This document shows, piece after piece, positions 16,420 through 23,197 of a stretch of DNA of 64,000 nucleotides. The notes under the pieces are model-generated. The model saw only the letters and a program-made list of their open reading frames with translations. It made no database searches and was not told where the DNA came from. Origin of the DNA: JANYCG01 sp031386665 (lineage in GTDB: Bacteria; Pseudomonadota; Gammaproteobacteria; Burkholderiales; Burkholderiaceae_C); NCBI GenBank assembly GCA_031386665.1, contig JANNCN010000070.1, positions 1 to 64,000 on the forward strand, in the 5' to 3' direction. Position 1 is the stretch's first letter, and each line of letters starts with the position of its first letter. A program made the translations under genes and the position numbers.

Positions 16420-16856
16420 AGCGCAGCCTCTTTTGCGGCCATAGCCCGAATAAAAGCCGCAGCGGCATCGTTTTTGGCGTAGAAATTTGGCAAAGGCCAA
16501 TCGGCTGGGCAGGACTTGCGCAGGATAAGGCGCGCTGCTGTTGGCGTATCAAATTCGCGTTTGAGCGTTTTCCCGGCCTCTCCTGCTTTAGTGACAATCC
16601 ACCCGGCAGCGCAATGCGTAGTGTTGCAACTGTGGTGCCAGCTTGACATGTCAAAATTAGCAGTGCAACCATTTGTTGCCTGCATGATTTGCGTGTAGGG
16701 CAACTCAAGTTTTGGCGTTTTTTCTTGTAGTTCTTTAAGCCACGCCAGTTGATCGCCAGACAGCCACGCCAGTTGATCGCGAGACAGCCACGCCAGTTGA
16801 TCGCGAGAGTCGGATGGGTCAGTTCCCAAAAATATTAGCAATTCATCGTTTGTCAT
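16416..16856 (-). CDS. First gene of the left operon, with tandem DQLAWLS repeats
   Basis: 146 residues. Residues about 16-41 are three copies of an eight-residue repeat of the form (R/G)DQLAWLS. The middle part resembles a small phage protein family with the motif HHSCNTTHCAAGWIV. The ATG at 16856 has AGGAGA six bases upstream. It is the first gene after PL. Confidence 0.6.
   Translation of the reverse strand: MTNDELLIFLGTDPSDSRDQLAWLSRDQLAWLSGDQLAWLKELQEKTPKLELPYTQIMQATNGCTANFDMSSWHHSCNTTHCAAGWIVTKAGEAGKTLKREFDTPTAARLILRKSCPADWPLPNFYAKNDAAAAFIRAMAAKEAAL
16741..16809 (-). repeat. 24-bp tandem repeat, three copies
   Basis: Units starting CACGCCAGTTGATCGC recur at 16741, 16765 and 16789 (plus-strand reading) with one base difference and a diverging end. 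The repeat is in frame and encodes eight residues per unit, so copy number could change without breaking the gene. Confidence 0.85.
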
Positions 16857-17015
16857 TCATTTCTCCTGTTGTTGGACACTTGATCGGTCACTCCCCTCAA
16901 ACCGCATTGCAGCTAGCTGCTAGACCGCAGGTGGTGTTTGCCTGCTTTGCTTTCCCTTGCCACACCAATCAGTCGGGGAAGGTCTTGTCGCGGTTTGTTT
17001 GGGTGCCTGGAGTGA

Positions 17016-17044
17016 ACTGTAGCATTGCTACACATATCTGTCAA
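17016..17044 (-). promoter_or_regulatory. PL, leftward early promoter
   Basis: On the minus strand a perfect TTGACA (17044-17039) is followed after 17 bases by TACAGT (17021-17016). It reads into the gene starting at 16856 and so drives the recombination and integrase operon. The operator palindrome lies across the spacer and -10 box. The 16857-17213 stretch otherwise holds the operators, the terminator at 17109, a CACCGG/CCGGTG inverted repeat at 17146-17163, and no convincing gene. Confidence 0.8.
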
Positions 17045-17055
17045 GCGTTGCTACA
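17018..17055. promoter_or_regulatory. OL operator sites
   Basis: TGTAGCATTGCTACA at 17018-17032 is a 15-bp palindrome with a central T. A second, half-matching TTGCTACACA lies at 17048-17057, upstream of the PL -35 box. The same 15-mer recurs at 18877-18891 by the repressor gene, so both are likely bound by the CI-like repressor or its divergent Cro-like partner. Confidence 0.75.
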
Positions 17056-17108
17056 CAAAATATGCGAAAATATTCCCTATTGCAAACCCTGCCCCTGGGT
17101 TCAGGCGT

Positions 17109-17132
17109 AAAAAAGCCCGCGTGATGCGGGCT
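17109..17132 (-). terminator. Terminator of the lysogenic (cI) transcript
   Basis: Read on the minus strand, AGCCCGC, five loop bases, GCGGGCT, then a T-run. It lies after the gene at 17214-17489 and before PL, so it would end the repressor transcript before the left operon. Confidence 0.85.
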
Positions 17133-17197
17133 GTAACGTCAAGTTCACCGGCTAAGTCCGGTGCAACGTCCTGTTAGGTTTTAAATAGGAGTAACGC

Positions 17198-17419
17198 ATG
17201 GACGACGACCCACTCAAGGAGGCGCTTGTTTATTCAAAAATGGTGCTATGTGAGGCGGAGTCTTGGAAAATCGCAAGAGCGTTTCTTGGTAGGCACTGTC
17301 ACGAACCGGAGCCTCAATCTCCCTTTGTTCGTAGGCTACTTGGATTGTCGCCAAGTAACGAAGAAAAACTTGGTGGTCATACCCCGGTTGCGCCTGCAAG
17401 CCCAAGACTACTTGAGTAA
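17198..17419 (+). CDS. Possible small ORF antisense to the lysogenic operon
   Basis: 73 residues, with a good AGGAG seven bases before the ATG. It lies almost wholly opposite the more convincing minus-strand gene at 17214-17489. The first 50 residues look protein-like, the tail does not. Kept as a low-confidence alternative. Confidence 0.25.
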   Translation: MDDDPLKEALVYSKMVLCEAESWKIARAFLGRHCHEPEPQSPFVRRLLGLSPSNEEKLGGHTPVAPASPRLLE

Positions 17420-17489
17420 GCGCAGTCGTGACGCCCGCGAAATACTCAACAATTTGCTTGTGCGCAGCTTCAATTTCGTCGTCACTCAT
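17214..17489 (-). CDS. Small helical protein, last gene of the repressor operon
   Basis: 91 residues, starting MSDDEIEAAHKQIVEYF, soluble and helical, family not recognised. The ATG at 17489 has AGGGG upstream. It is last before the terminator at 17109 and co-directional with cI, so it could be expressed in the lysogen. Confidence 0.6.
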   Translation of the reverse strand: MSDDEIEAAHKQIVEYFAGVTTALTQVVLGLQAQPGYDHQVFLRYLATIQVAYEQREIEAPVRDSAYQETLLRFSKTPPHIAPFLNKQAPP

Positions 17490-17591
17490 AAACACCCCTG
17501 AGATTGGTAAGAACCTAACCTGAAATAACGAGCATAGTCCCGTCGATTAAGTGCTTGCATAGACGCTGGAATGCCTTGCTTGGAAGTGAAT

Positions 17592-17756
17592 TTAGTCTTT
17601 GCGGTTTGGCCTGACTACCAAATTTTCAAAGCCGATGGCAAATCCAACGGTAAGCAGAAGCACGGGAACTCCGGTTAGGTTGTATTCCCCTATGATCCAT
17701 AAATTGAACAGCAGGACGGCTCCTCCAAAGAGCCTTAGTTTTGTGGTTGTCTTCAT
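17592..17756 (-). CDS. Small two-span membrane protein of the repressor operon
   Basis: 54 residues with two hydrophobic segments (LFGGAVLLFNLWIIG and VPVLLLTVGFAIGF). It lies seven bases after the preceding secreted-protein gene. Its place behind cI suggests a lysogen-expressed membrane protein, such as a superinfection-exclusion factor; that role is inference. Confidence 0.55.
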   Translation of the reverse strand: MKTTTKLRLFGGAVLLFNLWIIGEYNLTGVPVLLLTVGFAIGFENLVVRPNRKD

Positions 17757-17763
17757 GAGATTT

Positions 17764-18102
17764 CTAATTGTGCTCGGCGCATGACTCATTGATAAAAAAG
17801 GAATCGTCATAAAGGCAGCGGCAGGCTGCTGCAATTAAGAACGCGCCCCTCTGATTTTTGGTATTTTTAGCATTCTTTAAAATGCAGCTATTTGAATCTT
17901 TGTGACCCAAAATACCGCGTCCCGACCCCTTTCTGATGTCGTAAAACCCACCCGGATTTGCTTGTAGACAGGTGTGTACTGCTGCTGTCGTTATTGCTTC
18001 GTTTTCGCTTCCCGGCATCTTGTCAAGGATGCAGTCGGCATAGTTTCCCGAAAACGCTACTGACGACAGGAGAAGCATGGGCAAAGCCGCTAAAAACCTC
18101 AT
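17764..18102 (-). CDS. Exported cysteine-rich protein behind cI
   Basis: 112 residues with an N-terminal signal peptide (FLAALPMLLLSSVAFSG) and six cysteines in the mature part, suggesting disulfides in the periplasm. AAGGAG lies upstream of the ATG, ten bases after the cI stop, so it is probably co-transcribed with cI. A periplasmic superinfection-exclusion or lysogenic-conversion role is plausible but not shown. Confidence 0.65.
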   Translation of the reverse strand: MRFLAALPMLLLSSVAFSGNYADCILDKMPGSENEAITTAAVHTCLQANPGGFYDIRKGSGRGILGHKDSNSCILKNAKNTKNQRGAFLIAAACRCLYDDSFFINESCAEHN

Positions 18103-18112
18103 TGATTTCTCC

Positions 18113-18829
18113 TTAAAAATCTTCCCCTTGCCAGGCCTTCACAACTCGGCCAAACACCTCAAAATCCATGGTTTGATCAATTGTCCACGTCTCGTATTTT
18201 TTGTTTTCTGACAGCACGATCAAGCCTTTTCCAGGTATGCGTTGAAGGCGCTTAATAAAGCCTTCGTTGTCCACCCTAAAAAAGTAGACGGCATCGCCTT
18301 CAACGCTGTTGACCCCACGATCAATGACTAGAGGGTCACCGCTGTTGAACATGCCCTTCATGGAGTCGCCAAAGCCAGTGACGATGCACAGGTTGGCAGA
18401 GCCAGTGTGGCTTTTGATATTCTTCTGTAGCCACTCCTGATTGACCGTCCAGCCACGGATCACACCCGGTTGGTCACGTAAAAGTAGTCCCCTCCCCATA
18501 GATCCCCCTGTTTTGAACTGAGGAATCACAAGCTCGTCTGGCTTTGTTTTTAGATTCCCATTGGTGCCAATTTCAATTGGATTGACTTCTTGCGCCAACC
18601 GTGGGCTGATTTCAGCAAGCGAGCAGCCGAACCCGCGTGCATAGGCTTTTGCTGCGGCTAAGTTGATCGGCCTGTGTTCCTTGAGATGCTGGGTGACCAT
18701 GGAAGGCCCACCAGGCAGGGCATTGGCCCTAGCAAATTCAGCCTGCCCAATCCGTTTTTCAGATTTCAGAAGGTCAAAACGCCTTTGCAGGTGACGCGCT
18801 TCTTCAGTTTGAGTCCAGATTTTTAACAT
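18113..18829 (-). CDS. CI-like phage repressor with S24 peptidase domain
   Basis: 238 residues. An N-terminal HTH (about 14-75) is followed by a LexA/S24 domain with Ser156 (GFGDSMKGMF) and Lys193 (GFIKRLQ), the self-cleavage dyad. No clear Ala-Gly or Cys-Gly scissile pair is seen in the hinge; GGSMGRG lies where it would be, so SOS cleavage is not certain. It is divergent from the YdaS-like gene and flanked by matching operators, and keeps the prophage silent. Confidence 0.9.
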   Translation of the reverse strand: MLKIWTQTEEARHLQRRFDLLKSEKRIGQAEFARANALPGGPSMVTQHLKEHRPINLAAAKAYARGFGCSLAEISPRLAQEVNPIEIGTNGNLKTKPDELVIPQFKTGGSMGRGLLLRDQPGVIRGWTVNQEWLQKNIKSHTGSANLCIVTGFGDSMKGMFNSGDPLVIDRGVNSVEGDAVYFFRVDNEGFIKRLQRIPGKGLIVLSENKKYETWTIDQTMDFEVFGRVVKAWQGEDF

Positions 18830-18852
18830 AAAGCGATGCTAGGCAAAAATAT

Positions 18853-18891
18853 GTGTAGCGTGGCTTTAGTATTTCGTGTAGCATTGCTACA
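18853..18891. promoter_or_regulatory. OR operator region between cI and the cro-like gene
   Basis: TGTAGCATTGCTACA at 18877-18891 repeats the OL palindrome exactly and its last base is the A of the downstream ATG. A degenerate half-site TGTAGCG lies at 18853-18859. No strong sigma-70 boxes were found for either direction; TAGTAT at 18867-18872 is a possible rightward -10 and would give a very short leader. Confidence 0.75.
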
Positions 18892-19148
18892 TGGAAAATC
18901 ATAAATCACCTATTGAGATCGCCTGTGATGCGGTTGGGTCACAGGCTGAAATGTCCCGAATTCTTGATGTTTCTCCAGCAATGGTGAATCAGCTTGTCAA
19001 AGGATCAAGGCCCGTACCGATTGAGCATTGCCTGGCCATTGAGACGGCTACAGGCGGCAAAGTCACCCGCCAAGAACTGCGCCCAGAAGATTTTTGGCGC
19101 ATCTGGCCTGACCTTGCGCACCTTGCGCCAACTGCGCAGGCCACCTAA
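18891..19148 (+). CDS. YdaS/Cro-like HTH regulator
   Basis: 85 residues. SPIEIACDAVGSQAEMSRIL, then VSPAMVNQLVKGSRPVPIEHCLAIE and a C-terminal LRPEDFWRIWPDL are typical of the YdaS antitoxin/Cro-like family. First gene of the rightward transcript, divergent from cI, so likely the lytic switch partner. Its start codon lies inside the operator. Confidence 0.85.
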   Translation: MENHKSPIEIACDAVGSQAEMSRILDVSPAMVNQLVKGSRPVPIEHCLAIETATGGKVTRQELRPEDFWRIWPDLAHLAPTAQAT

Positions 19149-19376
19149 ATGCGCCCCTTCGCCCCTTTGACCGCCGACACCGCCCGCTGCCACGGCTTCA
19201 CCTGTCCCCATGACCGTGACACATGCCGCCGATTTACCGAGCGCGGACTGGCGGCGGCTCATACGAACTGGACGAATGGTGATTTCGTAGAGTCATTGAT
19301 TGCGCCTGGCACAACGCGGCGCGATTGCAAGTTGCAAATTCCCGTCAAACCTGCTTCAGCAGCATCGGCGACATGA
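19149..19376 (+). CDS. Small cysteine-containing early protein
   Basis: 75 residues. CHGFTCPHDRDTCRRF near the N-terminus suggests metal binding. The ATG directly follows the upstream TAA, and the downstream gene overlaps as ATGA. No function recognised. Confidence 0.55.
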   Translation: MRPFAPLTADTARCHGFTCPHDRDTCRRFTERGLAAAHTNWTNGDFVESLIAPGTTRRDCKLQIPVKPASAASAT

Positions 19377-19633
19377 ACCCAACCACTCCCACCGCTTACG
19401 CGCGGACGATGACTGGCGGCAAGCGTGACTCGAAGTGCGAAGCCCGCATTACCGATGATGTCAAGTTCGACTTGCAGCGTCGTTGCCACGAGCTTGGCAT
19501 GACTGAAAGCGACTTTGTAGGCCGCTTGATCGAGGTGAGCTTGTACGGGTTTGACCATGTGCTGAAGTTAGAACGAGATCGAATCGGCAAGGTCTGTGGT
19601 TTGTCGGGTTTTGCGCAGGGGAAAACAACATGA
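19373..19633 (+). CDS. Small early protein with RHH-like segment
   Basis: 86 residues. CEARITDDVKFDLQRRCHEL followed by GMTESDFVGRLIEVSL resembles a ribbon-helix-helix repressor fold. ATGA overlap on both sides. Probably DNA-binding. Confidence 0.55.
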   Translation: MNPTTPTAYARTMTGGKRDSKCEARITDDVKFDLQRRCHELGMTESDFVGRLIEVSLYGFDHVLKLERDRIGKVCGLSGFAQGKTT

Positions 19634-19884
19634 GCGACTACAGCCACCCCAGTTTTGGGCTGCCAAGCCAGAGTCCGTTTGACATTCTGAAGCAGTCGCG
19701 CAGCCAACAAGTGGCCTTGGAGCCGGCGGTACCGCGCAATGCCGACGAACGCGCCAGCGTGGTTCTGAAGCCCGCCCGGTTTGGGATTTCGGTGACAAGT
19801 CGAGAAGCGAGTGACCGGACTAATTCGATTCGGTTTAGGTCAATGGCGGATAGGGACGCTGGTCTCGTCGGGGTAATTTCATGA
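19630..19884 (+). CDS. Small uncharacterised early protein
   Basis: 84 residues, Ser/Arg-rich, without recognisable domains. Support comes mainly from ATGA overlaps with the genes before and after it. Confidence 0.45.
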   Translation: MSDYSHPSFGLPSQSPFDILKQSRSQQVALEPAVPRNADERASVVLKPARFGISVTSREASDRTNSIRFRSMADRDAGLVGVIS

Positions 19885-20210
19885 CCCTGACTTACACGCA
19901 AATCCGCGTGATGCACTGGCTGCATGAGTTTCACCGCGAACACGGCTTCATGCCGACAAGCGCCGAAATGGCCAGCCATTTTGGGTGGGCCTCGCCAAAC
20001 AACTCGTTTGGACACATTGACGCCCTTGTTCGGCGTGGAGCGCTGACTAAGGTTCGCAATGTGTCCAGGGGGCTGCGGTTCACGGATGAAGGCACAAGGC
20101 TTGTCGGTGTCATCAAGAGCGATGGTGCGCCCGCGATGGTGGGCTTGCGGGTGTTGGAGTATTGGCAGGTGAAGCAGTTTGCAGGACGTTTGGCGGGGAG
20201 TACAAATTGA
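19881..20210 (+). CDS. LexA-type winged-helix DNA-binding protein
   Basis: 109 residues. LTYTQIRVMHWLHEFHREHG, FMPTSAEMASHFGWAS and the wing GALTKVRNVSRGLRFT match the N-terminal DNA-binding domain of LexA; no peptidase domain follows. A short stand-alone regulator of the early region. ATGA overlap with the gene before. Confidence 0.7.
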   Translation: MTLTYTQIRVMHWLHEFHREHGFMPTSAEMASHFGWASPNNSFGHIDALVRRGALTKVRNVSRGLRFTDEGTRLVGVIKSDGAPAMVGLRVLEYWQVKQFAGRLAGSTN

Positions 20211-20299
20211 TTTCAGGCGCGGCTAGGGTAGCTCCCAAAAAGGCGGTCTTCCGGCCCGCTCTGCCGATGTCCTTTCTGCCGGGCATATCGGAGATGCAA

Positions 20300-20830
20300 A
20301 TGGGATTCATGACTTACAAAGAGCAGCTTCTGCATCCGAGCTGGCAGCGCAAGCGCCTTGAGATGCTGGAAGCTGCAAACTGGGAATGTTCGGAATGCGG
20401 CGGCAAGGAAAAAACCTTGCACGTCCATCACAAACAGTACATCAAGGGTCGCATGGCTTGGGAGTACGAAGCAACGCAACTTGCCGTGTTGTGTGAGGAC
20501 TGCCACTCTGAAGAGCACAAATCTTCTACAGGGATAAAAGAACTTCTATCCGAAATTGGCACCAATGATGCCTATGCACTGGTGTCTGGATTCAACTATT
20601 GGAATGACCGCTGCAACGCAAAAGAAAGGGACGACGCATCCAAAGTGAATGCGAACGCATTTGCAGCCGGTTTTGTGGCATGGCTTGTTTACCACCTTGA
20701 CAACAGCGAGATGGATAAGGTTGCGGAGTTTGCTACTTCAGTTATGAATGACATGGCTGAACCACGTCTTGTCTATCAACATAACTCACACAGTGTGTTT
20801 GGTAGGGTTACGACGGGGAAGGAAAAATAA
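20300..20830 (+). CDS. HNH-type zinc-binding nuclease domain protein
   Basis: 176 residues. CSECGG, HVHHKQYI and LCEDCHSEEH form a CxxC-HH-CxxCH HNH-like site at about residues 31-75, preceded by the usual MTYKEQLLHPSWQRKR start. A helical C-terminal domain follows. The frame is open upstream to 20162, but ATG 20300 has GGAG six bases before it. Nuclease activity is a family-based inference. Confidence 0.65.
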   Translation: MGFMTYKEQLLHPSWQRKRLEMLEAANWECSECGGKEKTLHVHHKQYIKGRMAWEYEATQLAVLCEDCHSEEHKSSTGIKELLSEIGTNDAYALVSGFNYWNDRCNAKERDDASKVNANAFAAGFVAWLVYHLDNSEMDKVAEFATSVMNDMAEPRLVYQHNSHSVFGRVTTGKEK

Positions 20831-21591
20831 TGGCCAGGATTCGGACAATTAAGCCCGAGTTCTTCACAAGTGAAGACATCGTAACGATGACGCCGCTTGC
20901 ACGCCTCTTTTACGTGTCGCTGTGGTGTGAAGCTGACCGTGAAGGCCGTCTTGAATGGAAGCCCGGAACATTGAAGATGCGGTATTTTCCGGGCGACAAC
21001 TGCAAGATTGAAAAGTTGGGCGACGAGTTAACCGCCCGTGGGCTGATTCAGATTTATGAAGTAGGCGCAAAAAAATACGCGCTGATCCCCACTTTCAAAG
21101 AACACCAAGTCATCAACAACCGCGAATCTGAAAGCACTATCCCAATTCAATCCACGCGTGACGACGCGTGCATCACGCGTGAAAGCGGAGTGCAAGCGGA
21201 AAGGAAGGAAGGAAGGGAAGGGAAGGGAAGGGAAGGAAGGAAGGGAATGGAAGGAGTAGGGTCAGATCCGCAAGAGCGGTGCACCGATGACAGTCCCGTG
21301 CGAACCACCGCAAAGCGGCGACAACAAATCCCGGATGCTTTTTACCCTGACCAAACCGGATTAGACAAAGCCCACGGTAAAGGCTTGTCAGTCGCAGTAC
21401 AGCTCACAAAGTTCGTTGATTACCACGTAGCCAAAGGCTCTGTCATGGCTGACTGGCAGGCCGCATGGCGGACATGGATCGGCAACGCCCGGCCCGATGG
21501 CCCCAATGCCGCGCGCCCGAAGTACGCAGCTGCCGCCGCCGCCATTTTTGACGACGAACCCACCAACCACCCGGAGACTGTCGATGTTTAA
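20830..21591 (+). CDS. Lambda O-like replication initiation protein
   Basis: 253 residues. The N-terminus (MARIRTIKPEFFTSEDIV, then LARLFYVSLWCEADREGRL) is typical of phage replisome organisers with a winged-helix DNA-binding domain. A low-complexity EGREGKGREGRKGME segment (about 124-140) is coded by a polypurine tract, and a C-terminal domain follows. It is paired with a P-like loader. Origin-like repeats lie inside the gene, as in lambda O. Confidence 0.8.
   Translation: MARIRTIKPEFFTSEDIVTMTPLARLFYVSLWCEADREGRLEWKPGTLKMRYFPGDNCKIEKLGDELTARGLIQIYEVGAKKYALIPTFKEHQVINNRESESTIPIQSTRDDACITRESGVQAERKEGREGKGREGRKGMEGVGSDPQERCTDDSPVRTTAKRRQQIPDAFYPDQTGLDKAHGKGLSVAVQLTKFVDYHVAKGSVMADWQAAWRTWIGNARPDGPNAARPKYAAAAAAIFDDEPTNHPETVDV
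21154..21247 (+). repeat. Origin-like region: phased ACGCGTG iterons and polypurine/G-quadruplex tract
   Basis: ACGCGTG occurs at 21154-21160, 21164-21170 and 21175-21181, spaced 10 and 11 bases, that is one helical turn. An uninterrupted purine run then covers 21198-21247; inside it four GGG triplets separated by AA (21215-21232) make a G-quadruplex motif. The position inside the replication initiator gene parallels lambda ori within O. Origin function is inference. Confidence 0.6.
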
Positions 21592-22138
21592 GCCCGTAGT
21601 TGTCGATCTAAAAAACTTTTCCAGCACCCGCAACGCCGTTGATGAATCATGCGCGGCACAGGTGTTTAAAACCTTTCACGGGTTTTACGGCGCATTGTTT
21701 TTGTCGAAGTTTGCGACGGGTCTCCTGGACGGCAAAGGCCATGACCGGGGCATTCACAGTGCAAAAACGGTTTGGGCGACGGCGTTGCAGCGGTTCGATT
21801 TTGCAACTGTCGGAGCCGCTCTGGATGCCTGCCAAGCGCTGCACTCAAAGTTCCCACCGACCATGCCCGAGTTTGTTGGCCTGTGCATTGCTCACCAGCC
21901 TCAAACGCATACCGCACCAGCCCAGCCACGGATTGAGATGGGCCAGGCGCTGCGCAGCGCGTATGCCGCCAAGTGCCGTGCCATCAACGCCAAACACGCA
22001 CAGGCTGCGGAAATCAAGGCCAAGGGCTACAGGCCGTGGGAGCCGACGCTGACGGGACTTTACCAGGGCATTGCGCAAGCCGTGGCGCTGGCGGGCGGCG
22101 ATGAGGTGGCTTATTTGCGTAGCACGGAGGCCGCATGA
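21584..22138 (+). CDS. Lambda P-like helicase-loader protein
   Basis: 184 residues. The segment FHGFYGALFLSKFATGLL, then AKTVWATALQRFDFATVGAAL and KFPPTMPEFVGLC follows the replication protein P pattern. GGAG precedes the ATG, which overlaps the end of the O-like gene. It probably loads host DnaB at the phage origin. Confidence 0.72.
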   Translation: MFKPVVVDLKNFSSTRNAVDESCAAQVFKTFHGFYGALFLSKFATGLLDGKGHDRGIHSAKTVWATALQRFDFATVGAALDACQALHSKFPPTMPEFVGLCIAHQPQTHTAPAQPRIEMGQALRSAYAAKCRAINAKHAQAAEIKAKGYRPWEPTLTGLYQGIAQAVALAGGDEVAYLRSTEAA

Positions 22139-22317
22139 CTCGCATTTACGCTGCCAAGCGCTTGCTTGAGCATGGGCCGCTGACCCGAAGTGAGTTGCGC
22201 TGCATCACCGGGTGGCATCAATCGACGGTTTCCGCTGTGCTGGCTCGATTGCTGTCAAGCGGCATTGCGAAACAAGAAATTGGCGAGGGCGGGTTTGACC
22301 TGTACGTACTCAAATGA
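22135..22317 (+). CDS. Small winged-helix protein
   Basis: 60 residues that are essentially one winged HTH (LTRSELRCITGWHQSTVSAV, then LLSSGIAKQEIGEGG). Likely a small transcription regulator. ATGA overlaps both sides. Confidence 0.65.
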   Translation: MTRIYAAKRLLEHGPLTRSELRCITGWHQSTVSAVLARLLSSGIAKQEIGEGGFDLYVLK

Positions 22318-22529
22318 ATGTTGCAACACCAACCATGACGATTAACGGCGTGCTGTACATAGAGCAAGCCACCCCACTGAGCCTGGTGGTTTTCAACGCT
22401 TGCAGCGGATGCGTTTTTGATTCAAAGCCAAAACTGTGCGGCATTGCCATTGACGGCGCGGCCAAAGAGGCTTTTGGTGGCGATTGCCAACAGCGTGATG
22501 TTATTTATGCGGAGGCCAGCGATGCATGA
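22314..22529 (+). CDS. Small cysteine-containing protein
   Basis: 71 residues with CSGC and two later cysteines (LCGIA and GGDCQQRDVIY), spaced like a metal site. Family not recognised. ATGA overlaps with neighbours. Confidence 0.55.
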   Translation: MNVATPTMTINGVLYIEQATPLSLVVFNACSGCVFDSKPKLCGIAIDGAAKEAFGGDCQQRDVIYAEASDA

Positions 22530-22726
22530 AATCAACATTTCAGACGGCCGATTTTTTGACCCATTACCTGACGCTGGCTCAACATCCACTGTGGAAGGTA
22601 TACGCATGGCAGAGAGTCAACCAAATGGCTCGCGACTCGGATTTGTTTTTGGAACTCCCCGCGCAATTGACAGCGGCCATGCTGGCCTTGAAAGCGCCAT
22701 CCGGGCCTACGTGTACGCAAGGCTAA
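22526..22726 (+). CDS. Small phage early protein
   Basis: 66 residues. FLTHYLTLAQHPLWKVYAW and QRVNQMARD resemble a short protein found in many Burkholderiales phages, function unknown. The ATG overlaps the upstream stop as ATGA. Another open frame across the same bases (to 22776) is a weaker alternative. Confidence 0.6.
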   Translation: MKSTFQTADFLTHYLTLAQHPLWKVYAWQRVNQMARDSDLFLELPAQLTAAMLALKAPSGPTCTQG

Positions 22727-22772
22727 TTTGCGGGAGCGGGGAAGCTTGTATGCAACAACTGGAGCAGAGTAA

Positions 22773-22895
22773 ATGACCCAAATTCTTGTGCTGATCGCGG
22801 CTGTCATTTTTACAATTTCAGCGGTTGGCGGTTCCTGCTCTACGGCGGCTTGGTTGGCCTGGCTGTTTGCATGTTATGTGTGGGCTACAAGATGA
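22773..22895 (+). CDS. Tiny membrane protein, 40 residues
   Basis: Almost entirely hydrophobic (ILVLIAAVIFTISAVGG and TAAWLAWLFACYVWA), with two short spans or one long one. Its stop overlaps the next ATG as ATGA, supporting translation. Function unknown. Confidence 0.5.
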   Translation: MTQILVLIAAVIFTISAVGGSCSTAAWLAWLFACYVWATR

Positions 22896-23197
22896 CCCGC
22901 TACGCCCTCCGCCGGGACGCAAACGAGAGCCCCGTGGTTGACGCTCTACGGGCCGCTGGTGCCGTGGTGACGATCATCGGCTTACCTGTTGACCTACTTG
23001 TCGGCTACGTCGATTCGGCGGGCGTAAAGCGGTTCGCCTTTTTTGAGGTCAAAGACGGCGGGAAAGTGCCAAGCGCCCGCAAGAAAACAGAGGTTCAGGA
23101 AGCGTTTTTTGCAAAGCATCCGGGCTGGCCTGTTTGTCTGGTGGACAGCCCCGAAGTGGCGCTGAAGCATTTGAAAGTTTTGAAGGTGGGGGCGTGA
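22892..23197 (+). CDS. Small PD-(D/E)XK (VRR-NUC-like) nuclease
   Basis: 101 residues. Catalytic Asp34 (LPVDLLVGY), Glu52 and Lys54 (FFEVKDG) follow the VRR-NUC pattern, with the usual PSARKKTEVQ helix after. Such stand-alone phage nucleases are thought to act on branched or damaged DNA. The stop overlaps the GTG of the methyltransferase gene. Confidence 0.78.
   Translation: MTRYALRRDANESPVVDALRAAGAVVTIIGLPVDLLVGYVDSAGVKRFAFFEVKDGGKVPSARKKTEVQEAFFAKHPGWPVCLVDSPEVALKHLKVLKVGA

Noticed and set aside
16741..16809. CRISPR-like array
   Set aside because: The 24-bp units are directly adjacent without spacers and lie in a coding frame.
21639..22052. 137-codon frame inside the P-like gene
   Set aside because: Product is Arg/Ser/Cys-rich shadow of the P-like protein without a ribosome-binding site.
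22417..22776. 119-codon frame overlapping the genes at 22314 and 22526
   Set aside because: The frame at 22526 has a better product and ATGA start; this one is kept only as an alternative, although its end does overlap the next ATG.
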